From Planctomycetota bacterium (GTDB lineage: Bacteria > Planctomycetota > UBA1135 > GCA-002686595): a stretch of DNA of 64,000 bases. The position numbers and the translations under genes are program-made. Shown in pieces: positions 42,759-51,227 of the stretch. The stretch covers positions 25,147 to 89,146 of the forward strand of contig JABACD010000013.1 in NCBI GenBank assembly GCA_014237855.1. Reading direction: 5' to 3'. Below the pieces are notes generated by a model. The model saw only the letters and a list, made by a program, of their open reading frames with translations. It ran no database searches and was not told where the DNA came from. Position 1 is the stretch's first letter, and the number at the start of each line of letters is the position of its first letter.

Positions 42759-45056
42759 CTAGCGCGCCAGGAGCACGTCGTCGCCGGCCCCTTCCTGATC
42801 CACGCCATCTTCCCCCATGGACCAGAGGCGATAGCTGTCACCATCCTCCGGCAGGGCATACCTGAATGCTCTACCCCAACCATCATTCGGAAGCCCCTCA
42901 TCACCCAAGAAACCGGAGGGGAAGTTGGTGGTCGGCTCCAGCAGCTCTGCAAGTCGGGTGGGGTAGGCGCCCACATCACTCTTGTAGACAACAAGGGAGA
43001 CCTTGAGGTCCCTCAGCCGCTCCTGAGTCCTAGAGAGATCGTCGACAGGTAAACCCTCTGCCTCAGAGCCCCCAAGGGGTTGGTCACTGCTGTCTCCTCC
43101 TGAGTCTTGTAAGTCACTGACGGCCCCCTCGGCGATCTCGAGCTGGGCTTCAACCTGAGTGCTCACCAGGAGCAAGATCGCAGAGCTGGCCGCCAGGAGC
43201 ACCTCCGGCCCGAAGGAAGACTCGTTGTAGGTGTAGACTCCGCCTTCGACCCTGCGGCTCCAGGTCTCGGTAGGCTGAAAGTACCGGGCAAAAATATCAC
43301 TGGATGGCATGTCGGACATCTCAAAGGGCAGCGCCATGCCCCCCCCCTGCCTGATGAGCGGCAAGAAGCCGCGAACCGAGTCGTAAAGACCAGCCAAGAC
43401 CTCCGCGTAGTCAGTGCTCCCGAAACTATAGATGTCGGGGGGGAACTCCTCTTCGCTCTCCATCAGAGGATGTCGTTCTTGACTCGGGGACTTGAGTAGC
43501 CGCTTCATCTCACGCTTGGTGAACATGCTCGAGAGTGAAATGATGACCCGATCATCAAGCACTCCGACCGCTATCGATTGCGAGGCGAGCAGGGGAGCGA
43601 AATCTGGATCAATGCCCTCCAACCCATCGCTCGCAGCTTCGCCCAACGAGAAGTCCATGAAGGCTTTCTTGCGATAAGGCCGAGAGGTGAACTTCACAGC
43701 CCCCTCTCCAACTTCAGTCAGGTAGCTGCCGAGCCCCTCGACGCCTCGCGCGAAGGCCTCTGGGTCATCGAGCTCAAGGGCCACGTACAGCTTCGGCATT
43801 CCGATACCAGTGAAGGGCTGGTTGTAGTAGACGAGCCCTCCACCGAGAGGATCGATCAGGTCGCGGTCCGGCCGGAAGCCGTGGTTGTTCTCAAGAGCGG
43901 CCATGACCTCTGTAGCCTCTTGCCCGCTGAACTCGGCGAGCCACTGCATGAGAATCGCCTTCATGCCCTCCTTGTCCAGATGGGTTGCCCAAACAGCGAC
44001 CGCATCGGCCGGTGCCATCTCGAAGGAGTCCTTGGTAACAGCCTCATTGCCAAGTAGCTGGGGAGCGCCCTCTGTGCCGAAGTCCCGATCGAAGCTCTCC
44101 GTGATGAACCGATTGCCGACGAGGCGCGTGGCGCTGCAATGCTCGAGTTCGCCGCCCGGTACCAGCAAGTCCATGACGTGACTTGCCATGCCCTGGAATT
44201 CGGGCGGAGCATCGAGGATGGTGGTCAGCAACCCTGGTAGTTCGTTGAGGCCGCTGACATGAGTGTAGAGCTCACTCACCACAACCCCCTCGCCCCTGAC
44301 GAGGTGCCCTACGGCCGCGCCATGTCGCGCGTTCTCGGAGAGCATCGGCTTTCCAACTGACTGGGGGTCAAGGGGCGAGTAGGCGCCTGTACCTGCGATC
44401 ATTCGCGCTCCGGTAGCCCCAACCCAGAACTTGCGTGGGGCGCCGCCGATCACCCTCTCCATGACAATCAACTCGAAGTCTTGTCCACCCAGCACCGCCT
44501 TGGCGCTGGTCTGTGGATCAAGCTTGCCGCCAGGCCCCCCCGTCTCAACCTGCTCGCGAATGAGACTGACCGCTACCTGGGCCATCTCCTCGCTAGAGAA
44601 GTCCATCACAAGCTGGAGGTTCACTTGGTTCAATCTGTCGAGGAATACATCGATCGGCAGTCCCGAGTCCAACCATTCCCCCTTGGTTGCGAGCGATTCA
44701 TCCGCAATGCCTTCAAGCTTGAGATCACTGATGGAGAGGGAGAGGTGCTCCACTTCTGGAATCAAGTCGAGGACCTGGTTTCCAGTTCCCGCGAGGCTGG
44801 ATCGAAGCCCCTGTGTTAGATCCAGCAGGAGGCTCTGAAACGTGATCGACTCGGGGTCTGCGCCCAAGAGCTTGGCTGCGAACCTCTGGATTGACTCATC
44901 ACTGAAGAGCACAGCAACAGGAGCCTGCTCATAAGCAACCAACACCTGGCTGATCTCCGGCACTTCCAGGTAGAGGTTGGCCGTCGCTGGGTGAAGCTCA
45001 GTGTGCCCCCCCCCAAGACTAAAGGCCAAGAAGGGGATGAAGTGACTGGGATACAT
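42759..45056 (-). CDS. large unknown protein with C-terminal GspG-like pseudopilin domain
   Basis: 765 residues, mostly a mixed alpha/beta domain that I do not recognise (about 20-600). It begins with a short hydrophobic segment (MYPSHFIPFLAFSLGGG) that could be a weak signal. A single hydrophobic helix lies at about 625-645 (VLLAASSAILLLVSTQVEA). The final 75 residues (about 690-765) read YPTRLAELLEPTTNFPSGF, LPNDGWGRAFRYALPEDG and YRLWSMGEDGVDQEGAGDDV. This is the calcium-binding globular end of the major type II secretion pseudopilin GspG, without its N-terminal methylated helix. It is 40 bp downstream of another exported unknown protein and probably in one operon with it. Confidence 0.72.
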   Translation of the reverse strand: MYPSHFIPFLAFSLGGGHTELHPATANLYLEVPEISQVLVAYEQAPVAVLFSDESIQRFAAKLLGADPESITFQSLLLDLTQGLRSSLAGTGNQVLDLIPEVEHLSLSISDLKLEGIADESLATKGEWLDSGLPIDVFLDRLNQVNLQLVMDFSSEEMAQVAVSLIREQVETGGPGGKLDPQTSAKAVLGGQDFELIVMERVIGGAPRKFWVGATGARMIAGTGAYSPLDPQSVGKPMLSENARHGAAVGHLVRGEGVVVSELYTHVSGLNELPGLLTTILDAPPEFQGMASHVMDLLVPGGELEHCSATRLVGNRFITESFDRDFGTEGAPQLLGNEAVTKDSFEMAPADAVAVWATHLDKEGMKAILMQWLAEFSGQEATEVMAALENNHGFRPDRDLIDPLGGGLVYYNQPFTGIGMPKLYVALELDDPEAFARGVEGLGSYLTEVGEGAVKFTSRPYRKKAFMDFSLGEAASDGLEGIDPDFAPLLASQSIAVGVLDDRVIISLSSMFTKREMKRLLKSPSQERHPLMESEEEFPPDIYSFGSTDYAEVLAGLYDSVRGFLPLIRQGGGMALPFEMSDMPSSDIFARYFQPTETWSRRVEGGVYTYNESSFGPEVLLAASSAILLLVSTQVEAQLEIAEGAVSDLQDSGGDSSDQPLGGSEAEGLPVDDLSRTQERLRDLKVSLVVYKSDVGAYPTRLAELLEPTTNFPSGFLGDEGLPNDGWGRAFRYALPEDGDSYRLWSMGEDGVDQEGAGDDVLLAR

Positions 45057-45096
45057 GGGCTAATTCGTGGTTCTGAGCTTTGGCCTTGAAGGGCAA

Positions 45097-46575
45097 CTAG
45101 ATGCTGGCGAACTCTTGTATGGCGGGCTCATTCTCTAGAAGAACTTCCTGAAAGGCTTTGAAGGCCTTCGTGATGAGCTTGGGGTCATTTTCCCTTATTG
45201 CCTCTTTTAGCTTCGAGTAGCTCCCCTGGACTGACTCGTTCCCTCCGTCCAGAGCGAATGCCACCAGCAGACCATACTCGTTGAGCAGCTTCGTTGAGTC
45301 ATCATAGCGATCCATGGATAGCTCGCTTGAGAACACATCCTTGACCGGGCGCAGCCCGCCCTTGTCTGCCAGGCTCTTCAAGGACCACTTGCGAACCCAG
45401 TTGTAGTCCCCATTTGCGGCAACGAACTGATCGACAAAGTAGCGCTCTGCGTACGAGGCAACGCCAGTGCGGAACCACAGGGGTAGGTTTTTCTCGCCCC
45501 AAAAAGCTTCGGCCTTCCACGCACTCTTGCCCTTCTTCCTCACCAACTCGGTGACCTTTGGGCTGGGGTCGATCCCCTCAAGCAGTGCCTGCGCCGCGGC
45601 GAAGCGGGAAGAGTGCACGCCCCAGGAGTTACCTGCATCGGTAGATGCATCCCAGTAGCCAACGCCGGCACCAAGGAACTCATTGCCCTCCTCGGTATAC
45701 CAGTGATCAGCAAAGTAGCCATGGTGAATGGACGACTGTCCGCTGTTTTCCGTGGCGGGCATGGAATCAGTCCCGCCCGAAAAGATGTTGTACTGACCTT
45801 GGTCCCGAAGCATCGCGACGCTGACTGGACGCTCGGGGAGGAAGCCCAAGACGAGCTTGACATCCCCCATGGCCCGCACCATGTGATCGAGTGCTTTCTT
45901 CGCGGTTTCGCGATCGCAGGTCGTGTAGAGGATGAAGTCCTCAGTGGGAATCACCCACATGGTCTCGATTGATGAGTGAAAGGTGTTTGCGTCCTCCAAG
46001 GACTTCCATTCCTCACCACACTTCCACAACCCCGCTTCCACCTGTGACTTCTCGTCAGGTTTGATCCACAGAAGATCCTGCCGCGTCCAGCCCGCCTGAA
46101 CTTTTTCGTACTCCTCGGCGCTCAGCCAGTTGCCGTCGAGGTCCTGCACCAGGCCACGCTCAAGGTAGACAACATGCTCCTCGGGTACCCATTCGCCCTT
46201 GTAGCGAACGAGACCCTTCTCCCTGGCTCGCTGTTCTTCCTGCTCCTGCTTGTGCCGCTCTAATTTCTTCTTGGTGGTGAACCACTGGCCCTCGTATTCG
46301 AGATGGCCGAGGCCCTCATGCGCATCGCGGTGACCTTCGTCTTCCTTGAGAATCGCGCGGAGGCAGGAGCGTGCTTGCTTCCCCATCGCGTTCGCATCAC
46401 ACCACAGGTACAGGTCCCAGAGCTTCTCGATGTCCTTGCCTGCAGCCTCTCGCTTCTTCTTGTACTCGGCCGTCTTGTCCTTGATCGCTAACGATGCTCG
46501 TTCCTTTGTCTGAATCGTGGCGTCAGCGGGGGCCAGGGCAGTGAAGGCGAATAGCAGGACGAGAGTGGAGATCAT
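45097..46575 (-). CDS. secreted unknown protein, possible inactive gluzincin-type peptidase
   Basis: 492 residues. Signal peptide about 1-19. A helical Lys/Glu-rich region (about 20-130) is followed by repeated short units of the type YKGEWVPEEH, DGNWLSAEEY and EGQWFTTKKK, common in large planctomycete exported proteins. The C-terminal part (about 200-480) looks like a DUF1570-type metallopeptidase domain: it keeps LPLWFRTGVASYAERYF, the analogue of the P-W-x-x-E-G-x-A-x-Y segment. Where HExxH is expected there is SRFAAAQALLEG, so the zinc site seems lost. Function unknown; a structural or binding role is possible. Confidence 0.68.
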   Translation of the reverse strand: MISTLVLLFAFTALAPADATIQTKERASLAIKDKTAEYKKKREAAGKDIEKLWDLYLWCDANAMGKQARSCLRAILKEDEGHRDAHEGLGHLEYEGQWFTTKKKLERHKQEQEEQRAREKGLVRYKGEWVPEEHVVYLERGLVQDLDGNWLSAEEYEKVQAGWTRQDLLWIKPDEKSQVEAGLWKCGEEWKSLEDANTFHSSIETMWVIPTEDFILYTTCDRETAKKALDHMVRAMGDVKLVLGFLPERPVSVAMLRDQGQYNIFSGGTDSMPATENSGQSSIHHGYFADHWYTEEGNEFLGAGVGYWDASTDAGNSWGVHSSRFAAAQALLEGIDPSPKVTELVRKKGKSAWKAEAFWGEKNLPLWFRTGVASYAERYFVDQFVAANGDYNWVRKWSLKSLADKGGLRPVKDVFSSELSMDRYDDSTKLLNEYGLLVAFALDGGNESVQGSYSKLKEAIRENDPKLITKAFKAFQEVLLENEPAIQEFASI

Positions 46576-47074
46576 GAGTACTGAGAGTGGTCAGCAGCGC
46601 CAATTCACGGAGACCGGGCCGACCAGCAATCGTCATCAGCTGCTATCAATCGGCATCACGCGGTCTGGGTGGTCCAGATATCGTAGCCTGTCGTGGGTAC
46701 TCCCGGCGACTGCCAGCGCGGGGACATGGATGCCTCCGTGAGCCTGCTCACGAGACCCGGGTCAGCGGGCCTGGGGAGCCTCCAGGCCCTGGCTTTGGTC
46801 AGGACCCTTGCAAGTTTGATCCGGCCCCTATAATGCTCGCCCTTTCCCCTCGTGCTTGCCAATCGTCGCAAGTGCGGCTCGCCGTCGACCTCCTCGAGCT
46901 CGAGAGTTCTGGAGTGTCTCTCGCGGGTCCATGGGCAGGAATGAGGCGGCCCCGTTACAACTCCAGGCATTCCCAGATCATCCATTGCCTGGCAACAGGG
47001 GTTCGAACGCCGCCCTGAGCCACTTACCACCCATTTAGACACCATTTAGCGCCCACGAAGCGCCTCACGTCGTC
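46576..47074. other. divergent intergenic region
   Basis: About 500 bases between a minus gene and the cyclophilin gene. Short open frames on both strands lack ribosome-binding sites or family resemblance. The only regular signal I see is a direct repeat CCATTTAG at 47031-47038 and 47042-47049, an 11-base period, 26 bases before the cyclophilin ATG. No tRNA is present. Confidence 0.4.
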
Positions 47075-48106
47075 ATGGCAGATCACAAGGCACCCACCGA
47101 GGTCACCGTTGTCCCCCACGAAGAGAAGTCAGCCTTTGCTGATTTCGTGGAGAAGCAGTGGCCCAAGGGCGCTGTCATCGCAATCCTCGTCACGGGCTTC
47201 ATCCTCTACGGGCAATGGCAGAAGGGCCAGGAAGTGCAGAGCGTGGACCAGAGCTGGAACCGCCTGATGTCAGCGGTCGGACAGGATTCACGCGGCGACC
47301 TGATTGGAGATCCACTCCTGATCGACGGACTTGGTGATCAACTGGATGGCACGATCGCCGCCCCTTGGGCACTATTCATGAAAGCCCAGGGATACCGCAT
47401 CGACGGAGAGTACGAGAGGGCTGTTCAGACCCTGCTCGAGATCAAGGCCAAGTTCCCCGATCACCCCCTGGTCAAGGACACCCATAACTATGGTGAGTCC
47501 GTGACCCCTCTCAGCACGGTGGAGTACCTGACCAAGGTCTACAACGGCGAGGCTGAATGGCGCGAAATCCAGCCTCGACTCTTCTCGAACCCCGAGCCCC
47601 CTGCTGGGTCTCCCCGGGTGAGCATCCAGACGGATTATGGTGATATCGTGGTTGCTCTCTACAGCGACCTGGCCCCTCTCCATAGCGAGAACTTCGCCAA
47701 ACTGGTCAACGAGGGCTTCTACAACGGAATCAAGTTCCACCGTACCGGCTTCGGCCAGCTCCTCGAAGCGGGAGACCCCACCACCAAGGAAGAGGGCTCA
47801 GACCCGCTCACCTGGGGGAATCAAGGGGCTGACTACACCCTCGAGGTCGAAGAGAACGACCTCAGCAATTTCGCCGGCTACCTTGCTGCGGGATCACTAC
47901 CAGAAGAGGAGGGCTCCAACGGTAGCCTCTTCTCCATTTCTGCCAGGGGCATCCACTACCTGGATGGTCAGAATGTGATCTTCGGGAAGGTCATTGAAGG
48001 AATGGATGTTGTCGAGGAAATCGCCATCCTGCCCCTGGATGAAACCCGTCAACGTCCGCTTGACCCCGTGATCATTCAATCGATGACCATGGTGCCCGGC
48101 GCCTGA
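47075..48106 (+). CDS. membrane-anchored cyclophilin-type peptidyl-prolyl isomerase
   Basis: 343 residues. A cytosolic N-terminus (about 1-32) and one membrane segment (GAVIAILVTGFILYG, about 32-46) resemble a type II membrane anchor. A helical linker (about 55-185) holds what may be one TPR-like hairpin. The C-terminal cyclophilin domain (about 187-340) shows IQTDYGDIVVALYSDLAPLH, NFAKLVNEGFYNGIKFHRTG and LDGQNVIFGKVIEGMDVVEE. The usual GGD after the F-H-R motif is EAGDP. It should assist proline isomerisation during folding of exported proteins. A terminator follows 44 bases after the stop. Confidence 0.9.
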   Translation: MADHKAPTEVTVVPHEEKSAFADFVEKQWPKGAVIAILVTGFILYGQWQKGQEVQSVDQSWNRLMSAVGQDSRGDLIGDPLLIDGLGDQLDGTIAAPWALFMKAQGYRIDGEYERAVQTLLEIKAKFPDHPLVKDTHNYGESVTPLSTVEYLTKVYNGEAEWREIQPRLFSNPEPPAGSPRVSIQTDYGDIVVALYSDLAPLHSENFAKLVNEGFYNGIKFHRTGFGQLLEAGDPTTKEEGSDPLTWGNQGADYTLEVEENDLSNFAGYLAAGSLPEEEGSNGSLFSISARGIHYLDGQNVIFGKVIEGMDVVEEIAILPLDETRQRPLDPVIIQSMTMVPGA

Positions 48107-48149
48107 GCCCAATCGGGTCACCTGCGACGCAGGGGAGACCGCCGTCCTG

Positions 48150-48178
48150 GCCCTGGCTCATTGAGCCGGGGCTTTTTT
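48150..48178 (+). terminator. rho-independent terminator after the cyclophilin gene
   Basis: GCCCTGGCTC (48150-48159) pairs with GAGCCGGGGC (48163-48172), 10 bp with one G-U, around a 3-base loop, followed by six T. Confidence 0.9.
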
Positions 48179-48209
48179 CTTGCCCTGACGGGGGAGGCTG
48201 AGGGCCTGA

Positions 48210-48225
48210 TGTTCCACGTGGAACA
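48210..48225. other. parS site 1
   Basis: TGTTCCACGTGGAACA is a perfect 16-bp palindrome and matches the conserved bacterial parS consensus (TGTTNCACGTGNAACA). It lies about 75 bases downstream of the parB stop. ParB loads onto such sites and spreads by CTP-dependent sliding to organise chromosome segregation. Confidence 0.9.
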
Positions 48226-48236
48226 GCACCCCAAGT

Positions 48237-48282
48237 GAAAAATAGCAGGGCCCGGTGTTCCACGTGGAACACCGGGCCCTGC
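48237..48282 (-). terminator. parB terminator containing parS site 2
   Basis: Positions 48245-48282 form a 38-bp perfect palindrome (19-base arms). The central 16 bases (48256-48271) are TGTTCCACGTGGAACA, identical to parS site 1; the outer 11 bases on each side are GC-rich (GCAGGGCCCGG). On the minus strand the palindrome follows the parB stop by 18 bases and is followed by TATTTTTC (48237-48244), so it can also act as a rho-independent terminator of parB. Confidence 0.85.
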
Positions 48283-48300
48283 GTGATTGCGCGGGAGCGT

Positions 48301-49215
48301 CTAGAGCTCTTCTTCAGGCGCCAGGAGCTTGATCAGTCGCTCGAGATCGTCGCGCCCGTAGTACTCGATCGAAATCCGCCCCTTGTAGCCATCACGATTG
48401 TGAAGCTTCACCCGGGTGCCAAGGTGAATCTGCATCCTACGCTGAAGATCCGCCACCCAGGGCTCGAGTGCCTCCTGGTCCTGATCATCGGCCACTGGAT
48501 CTGACTTGGAGCCGGACTTCTTGGAACTGCTAGCAGGGTTCAAGAGCTGTTTGACTCTCTCCTCTGCCTGACGGACGGACAGTCCCTCCCGAACCACCTT
48601 CCCCAGAGCTTCAAGAAGCTGCTCCTTGTCCTTGAGTCCCAGCAGAGCGCGTGCATGCCCCATGCTGATCAATCCACCAACCAGGGCCTCCTGGGCCTGG
48701 GGAGGCAGCTCGAGCAAGCGAAGGTGATTGGCCACGGTCGCCCTCTTCAACCCAACCTTTCCGGCCACCTGCTCCTGAGTAAGGCCCAGTTGGCCCATCA
48801 TCTTCTGGTAACCAAGGGCCTTCTCCATGGCATCCAGATCCCGACGCTGGACGTTCTCGACCAGGGCAAGCTCCAGCAGGTCCTCATCGGAGACCTCCTT
48901 GATCACGGCCGGAATTCGTTCGAGATCAGCTAGCTTTGAAGCACGGAGACGCCTCTCACCAGCAATCAGTTCAAAACCGTGGGAAGTCCGGCGAACAACG
49001 ATAGGTTGCAAGACCCCATGCTGCTGGATCGAGGAGCACAGCTCTTCCAATCCCTCGGGGTTGAAGGTCTTCCGCGGTTGATGGGGGTTCGGTCGAATTT
49101 CGGAGACCAAGACCTCAGCATCAGCCACAACAGTCTCGACCGTCTCTTCATTCTCGATTTCCGGGCGGCTGCCGCCCAGTAGGGAGCCAAGTCCCCTGCC
49201 TAGCCTTCTTTCCAA
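48301..49215 (-). CDS. parB: chromosome partitioning protein ParB
   Basis: ParB (Spo0J) is the CTP-dependent clamp that binds parS. The 304-residue product shows VSEIRPNPHQPRKTFNPEGL, the nucleotide-binding GERRLRASK (about residues 92-100), LALVENVQRRDLDAMEKALG, the DNA-binding helix-turn-helix LTQEQVAGKVGLKRATVANH (about 140-159), and a C-terminal dimerisation end. The start is TTG at 49215, supported by GGAGG 8 bases upstream. Two parS sites lie just downstream. No parA is adjacent in this window, although parA-parB pairs are usual. Confidence 0.96.
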   Translation of the reverse strand: MERRLGRGLGSLLGGSRPEIENEETVETVVADAEVLVSEIRPNPHQPRKTFNPEGLEELCSSIQQHGVLQPIVVRRTSHGFELIAGERRLRASKLADLERIPAVIKEVSDEDLLELALVENVQRRDLDAMEKALGYQKMMGQLGLTQEQVAGKVGLKRATVANHLRLLELPPQAQEALVGGLISMGHARALLGLKDKEQLLEALGKVVREGLSVRQAEERVKQLLNPASSSKKSGSKSDPVADDQDQEALEPWVADLQRRMQIHLGTRVKLHNRDGYKGRISIEYYGRDDLERLIKLLAPEEEL

Positions 49216-49384
49216 AATGCCACCCTCCTGGATGTCGTTCTGCGCCGTAAAAGTGAATCCTGCTCTTCACCTAGGCTAGACCTCCCAGGGGTTGGGTCAA
49301 GCTCCAGGTCAAAATGGCTCGGATTTCCCTCTGGCAGGGCATGGGATCCTGGATTCTGGCCCCTCAGAGGTCTAAAACTCTCCT

Positions 49385-50065
49385 GTGTTCCTGTTCAACG
49401 TCAGCCGCTGGATGTGCCGGAGAGCCCTTCTGACCCCCGTCGGATGGCTATGGATTGCCGCCTCTATCTGTTCGCTGCCCCTCCTCGAGACCCTGACGCC
49501 CAAGGGGCTATTTGGTCACAACGACGATCGTCTGGGGCTTATCTACCAGGTTGCATTTCTGTCAGAGCTTGGAGGGTCCATGTTGGCCATGGGCTCGCTG
49601 AAGGAGAGCGATTGGCTTCTCGCCCAGTGCAGCGCCCCGCGCAGGCTTCTTTCCCAATGGACAGGGCTTACAGTCACGGCCCTGGCAGGAGCCGCCATGG
49701 TCCTTGCTGCCTCCTTCTGGTGGGGTGGGTTTGCCGCCCTGGACCAACCAGCACTCCTGGCCCTTGGCTTGGGTGCCTTGCATCTGGCTGCTCTCGGGGC
49801 AATTCTGCTCCAATTACCCATGGGAATTGGCAGCAAGGCCCTCAGTCTGCCGCTGATTGCATGGATCATTCCCAGCCTGCTCTCCACCAAAGTGCCTGCC
49901 ACTGCCTTGTTGATCACCCTGTTGAATCCCCACCGAGAACTCTCGAGGCTCACTGATCCAGGAGTCACCGAAGCACTCTCCAGCTTGGCTCCAATCCTGG
50001 CCCTCGGGATGGCTTCCATTCTCATCACTTCTGGCGGCCCACCCCATCGGGTTCACCCACGATGA
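49385..50065 (+). CDS. hypothetical membrane protein
   Basis: 226 residues, with about six hydrophobic segments (for example GWLWIAASICSLPLLETL, TALAGAAMVLAASFWWGGFA, ALGLGALHLAALGAILLQL, LIAWIIPSLLSTK and SSLAPILALGMASILIT). The layout recalls the membrane part of ABC-2 exporters, but no ATPase gene is beside it, so I leave the function open. The start is GTG at 49385. Its stop overlaps the phosphoesterase ATG (ATGA), so the two are coupled. Divergent from parB with 169 bases between. Confidence 0.65.
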   Translation: MFLFNVSRWMCRRALLTPVGWLWIAASICSLPLLETLTPKGLFGHNDDRLGLIYQVAFLSELGGSMLAMGSLKESDWLLAQCSAPRRLLSQWTGLTVTALAGAAMVLAASFWWGGFAALDQPALLALGLGALHLAALGAILLQLPMGIGSKALSLPLIAWIIPSLLSTKVPATALLITLLNPHRELSRLTDPGVTEALSSLAPILALGMASILITSGGPPHRVHPR

Positions 50066-50796
50066 AATACGGCATCCTAGGCGACATCCATGGAAACCTG
50101 ACCGCGCTCGAAGCCACTGTCGGGCTGCTCAGGGACCAAGGCACAGACACCTTCATAAGTATGGGGGATGTTGTGGGCTATGGAGCTGCACCCAGCGAGT
50201 GCATCGCGTACCTCAAGGACATTGAGGCCATCGTCGTCAAGGGCAACCACGATGCAGCCGCCGCCAGGGAAATCGATCTGGTGTACTTCAATCAGTTCGC
50301 GCGTGAAGCCATCCGCTGGACGCAGGCTGTCTTGAACGAGGAGGAGATCCAATGGCTGGCTGACCTTCCGTACCTGGTGGACCTGGAGGACTGCTCTGCA
50401 GCCCACGGCACCTACGAGCGCCCCGAGCTCTTCGGCTACATCCAGACAACCAGCGAGGCGGACCCCTCGCTGGACATCATGTGCAGGCCGGTCTGCTTTG
50501 TAGGGCACACTCACATTCCGGTCAGCCTCCTGCGCATGAAGGACGATCCACACCGCACGGCCTACACCACCGAGGACTTCGTGGACCTGGCCGACATCCA
50601 GAAGGCCCTGATCAATGTTGGAAGCGTCGGACAACCCAGGGATGATGACCCGAGAGCAGCCTGCGCCATCTATGACTCCACTGCCGACACGATGACGATC
50701 CGACGCATCGAGTACGACATAGACTGCGAAGCTGCGCGTATCCGCGCAGCCGGTCTGCCGGCAGTTCTTGCAGAGCGTCTCTATCTGGGAGTTTGA
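50062..50796 (+). CDS. calcineurin-like metallophosphoesterase
   Basis: 244 residues with a complete metallophosphoesterase motif series: GDIHGN (residues 7-12), SMGDVVGYG (about 32-40), KGNHDAA (about 60-66) and FVGHTHIPVSLL (about 148-159). The short form with GDVVGYGAAP is the YfcE/diadenosine-polyphosphatase-like group; the real substrate is unknown. Two metal ions should be bound by the Asp, His and Asn residues. Translation is coupled to the preceding membrane protein by a 4-bp overlap. Confidence 0.9.
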   Translation: MKYGILGDIHGNLTALEATVGLLRDQGTDTFISMGDVVGYGAAPSECIAYLKDIEAIVVKGNHDAAAAREIDLVYFNQFAREAIRWTQAVLNEEEIQWLADLPYLVDLEDCSAAHGTYERPELFGYIQTTSEADPSLDIMCRPVCFVGHTHIPVSLLRMKDDPHRTAYTTEDFVDLADIQKALINVGSVGQPRDDDPRAACAIYDSTADTMTIRRIEYDIDCEAARIRAAGLPAVLAERLYLGV

Positions 50797-51227
50797 CTCC
50801 TTCCCTGCACCCTTGGTGCAGGCTCCTGCGTTACCAGGCACCTGCAGAGACCGCGATTCTGCCCGCTAGCCCAGTAGGAAAGCGACCAGCCCTCCCAGGA
50901 CCTGGCTCCCTTTCGGTAGCATCAACTAGACAATCTCAACGAGAGTGGAGACGTTCAGGTGAAGCGGCAGCTCAAGTCATGGCTCTAGCCGCAGTGAACA
51001 ACAAGAGTTGTTCCCCAAGGATGGCATGGTCCGTAGGGACCCGGCAGAGCCGGCGCAGAATCCCTCGATGCCAGTGAAACCTCGTGCTGCGAACTAAAAA
51101 GCCAAGAAAGGTGCAACGCAGAGACCTTCACAACGCTTCATCAATAACGACTCCGTTCATAGCTCTCAGGTCCTCCCGCTTGACCTCGAACACTCTCCCA
51201 TACGGTTCCTTGAGATTGGAGCAAACA
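50797..51227. other. intergenic region before the FG-GAP protein gene
   Basis: 431 bases. A hairpin with arms 50804-50811 and 50815-50822 (CCTGCACC / GGTGCAGG, 3-base loop) lies just after the phosphoesterase stop but has no T-run, so it is a weak terminator at most. Further on there is only the ribosome-binding site GGAG (51218-51221). Nothing else was recognised. Confidence 0.4.

Noticed and set aside
46998..47012. tRNA-like T-loop GGTTCGAAC
   Set aside because: The flanking bases cannot form the 5-bp T stem and no acceptor or anticodon arms are present.
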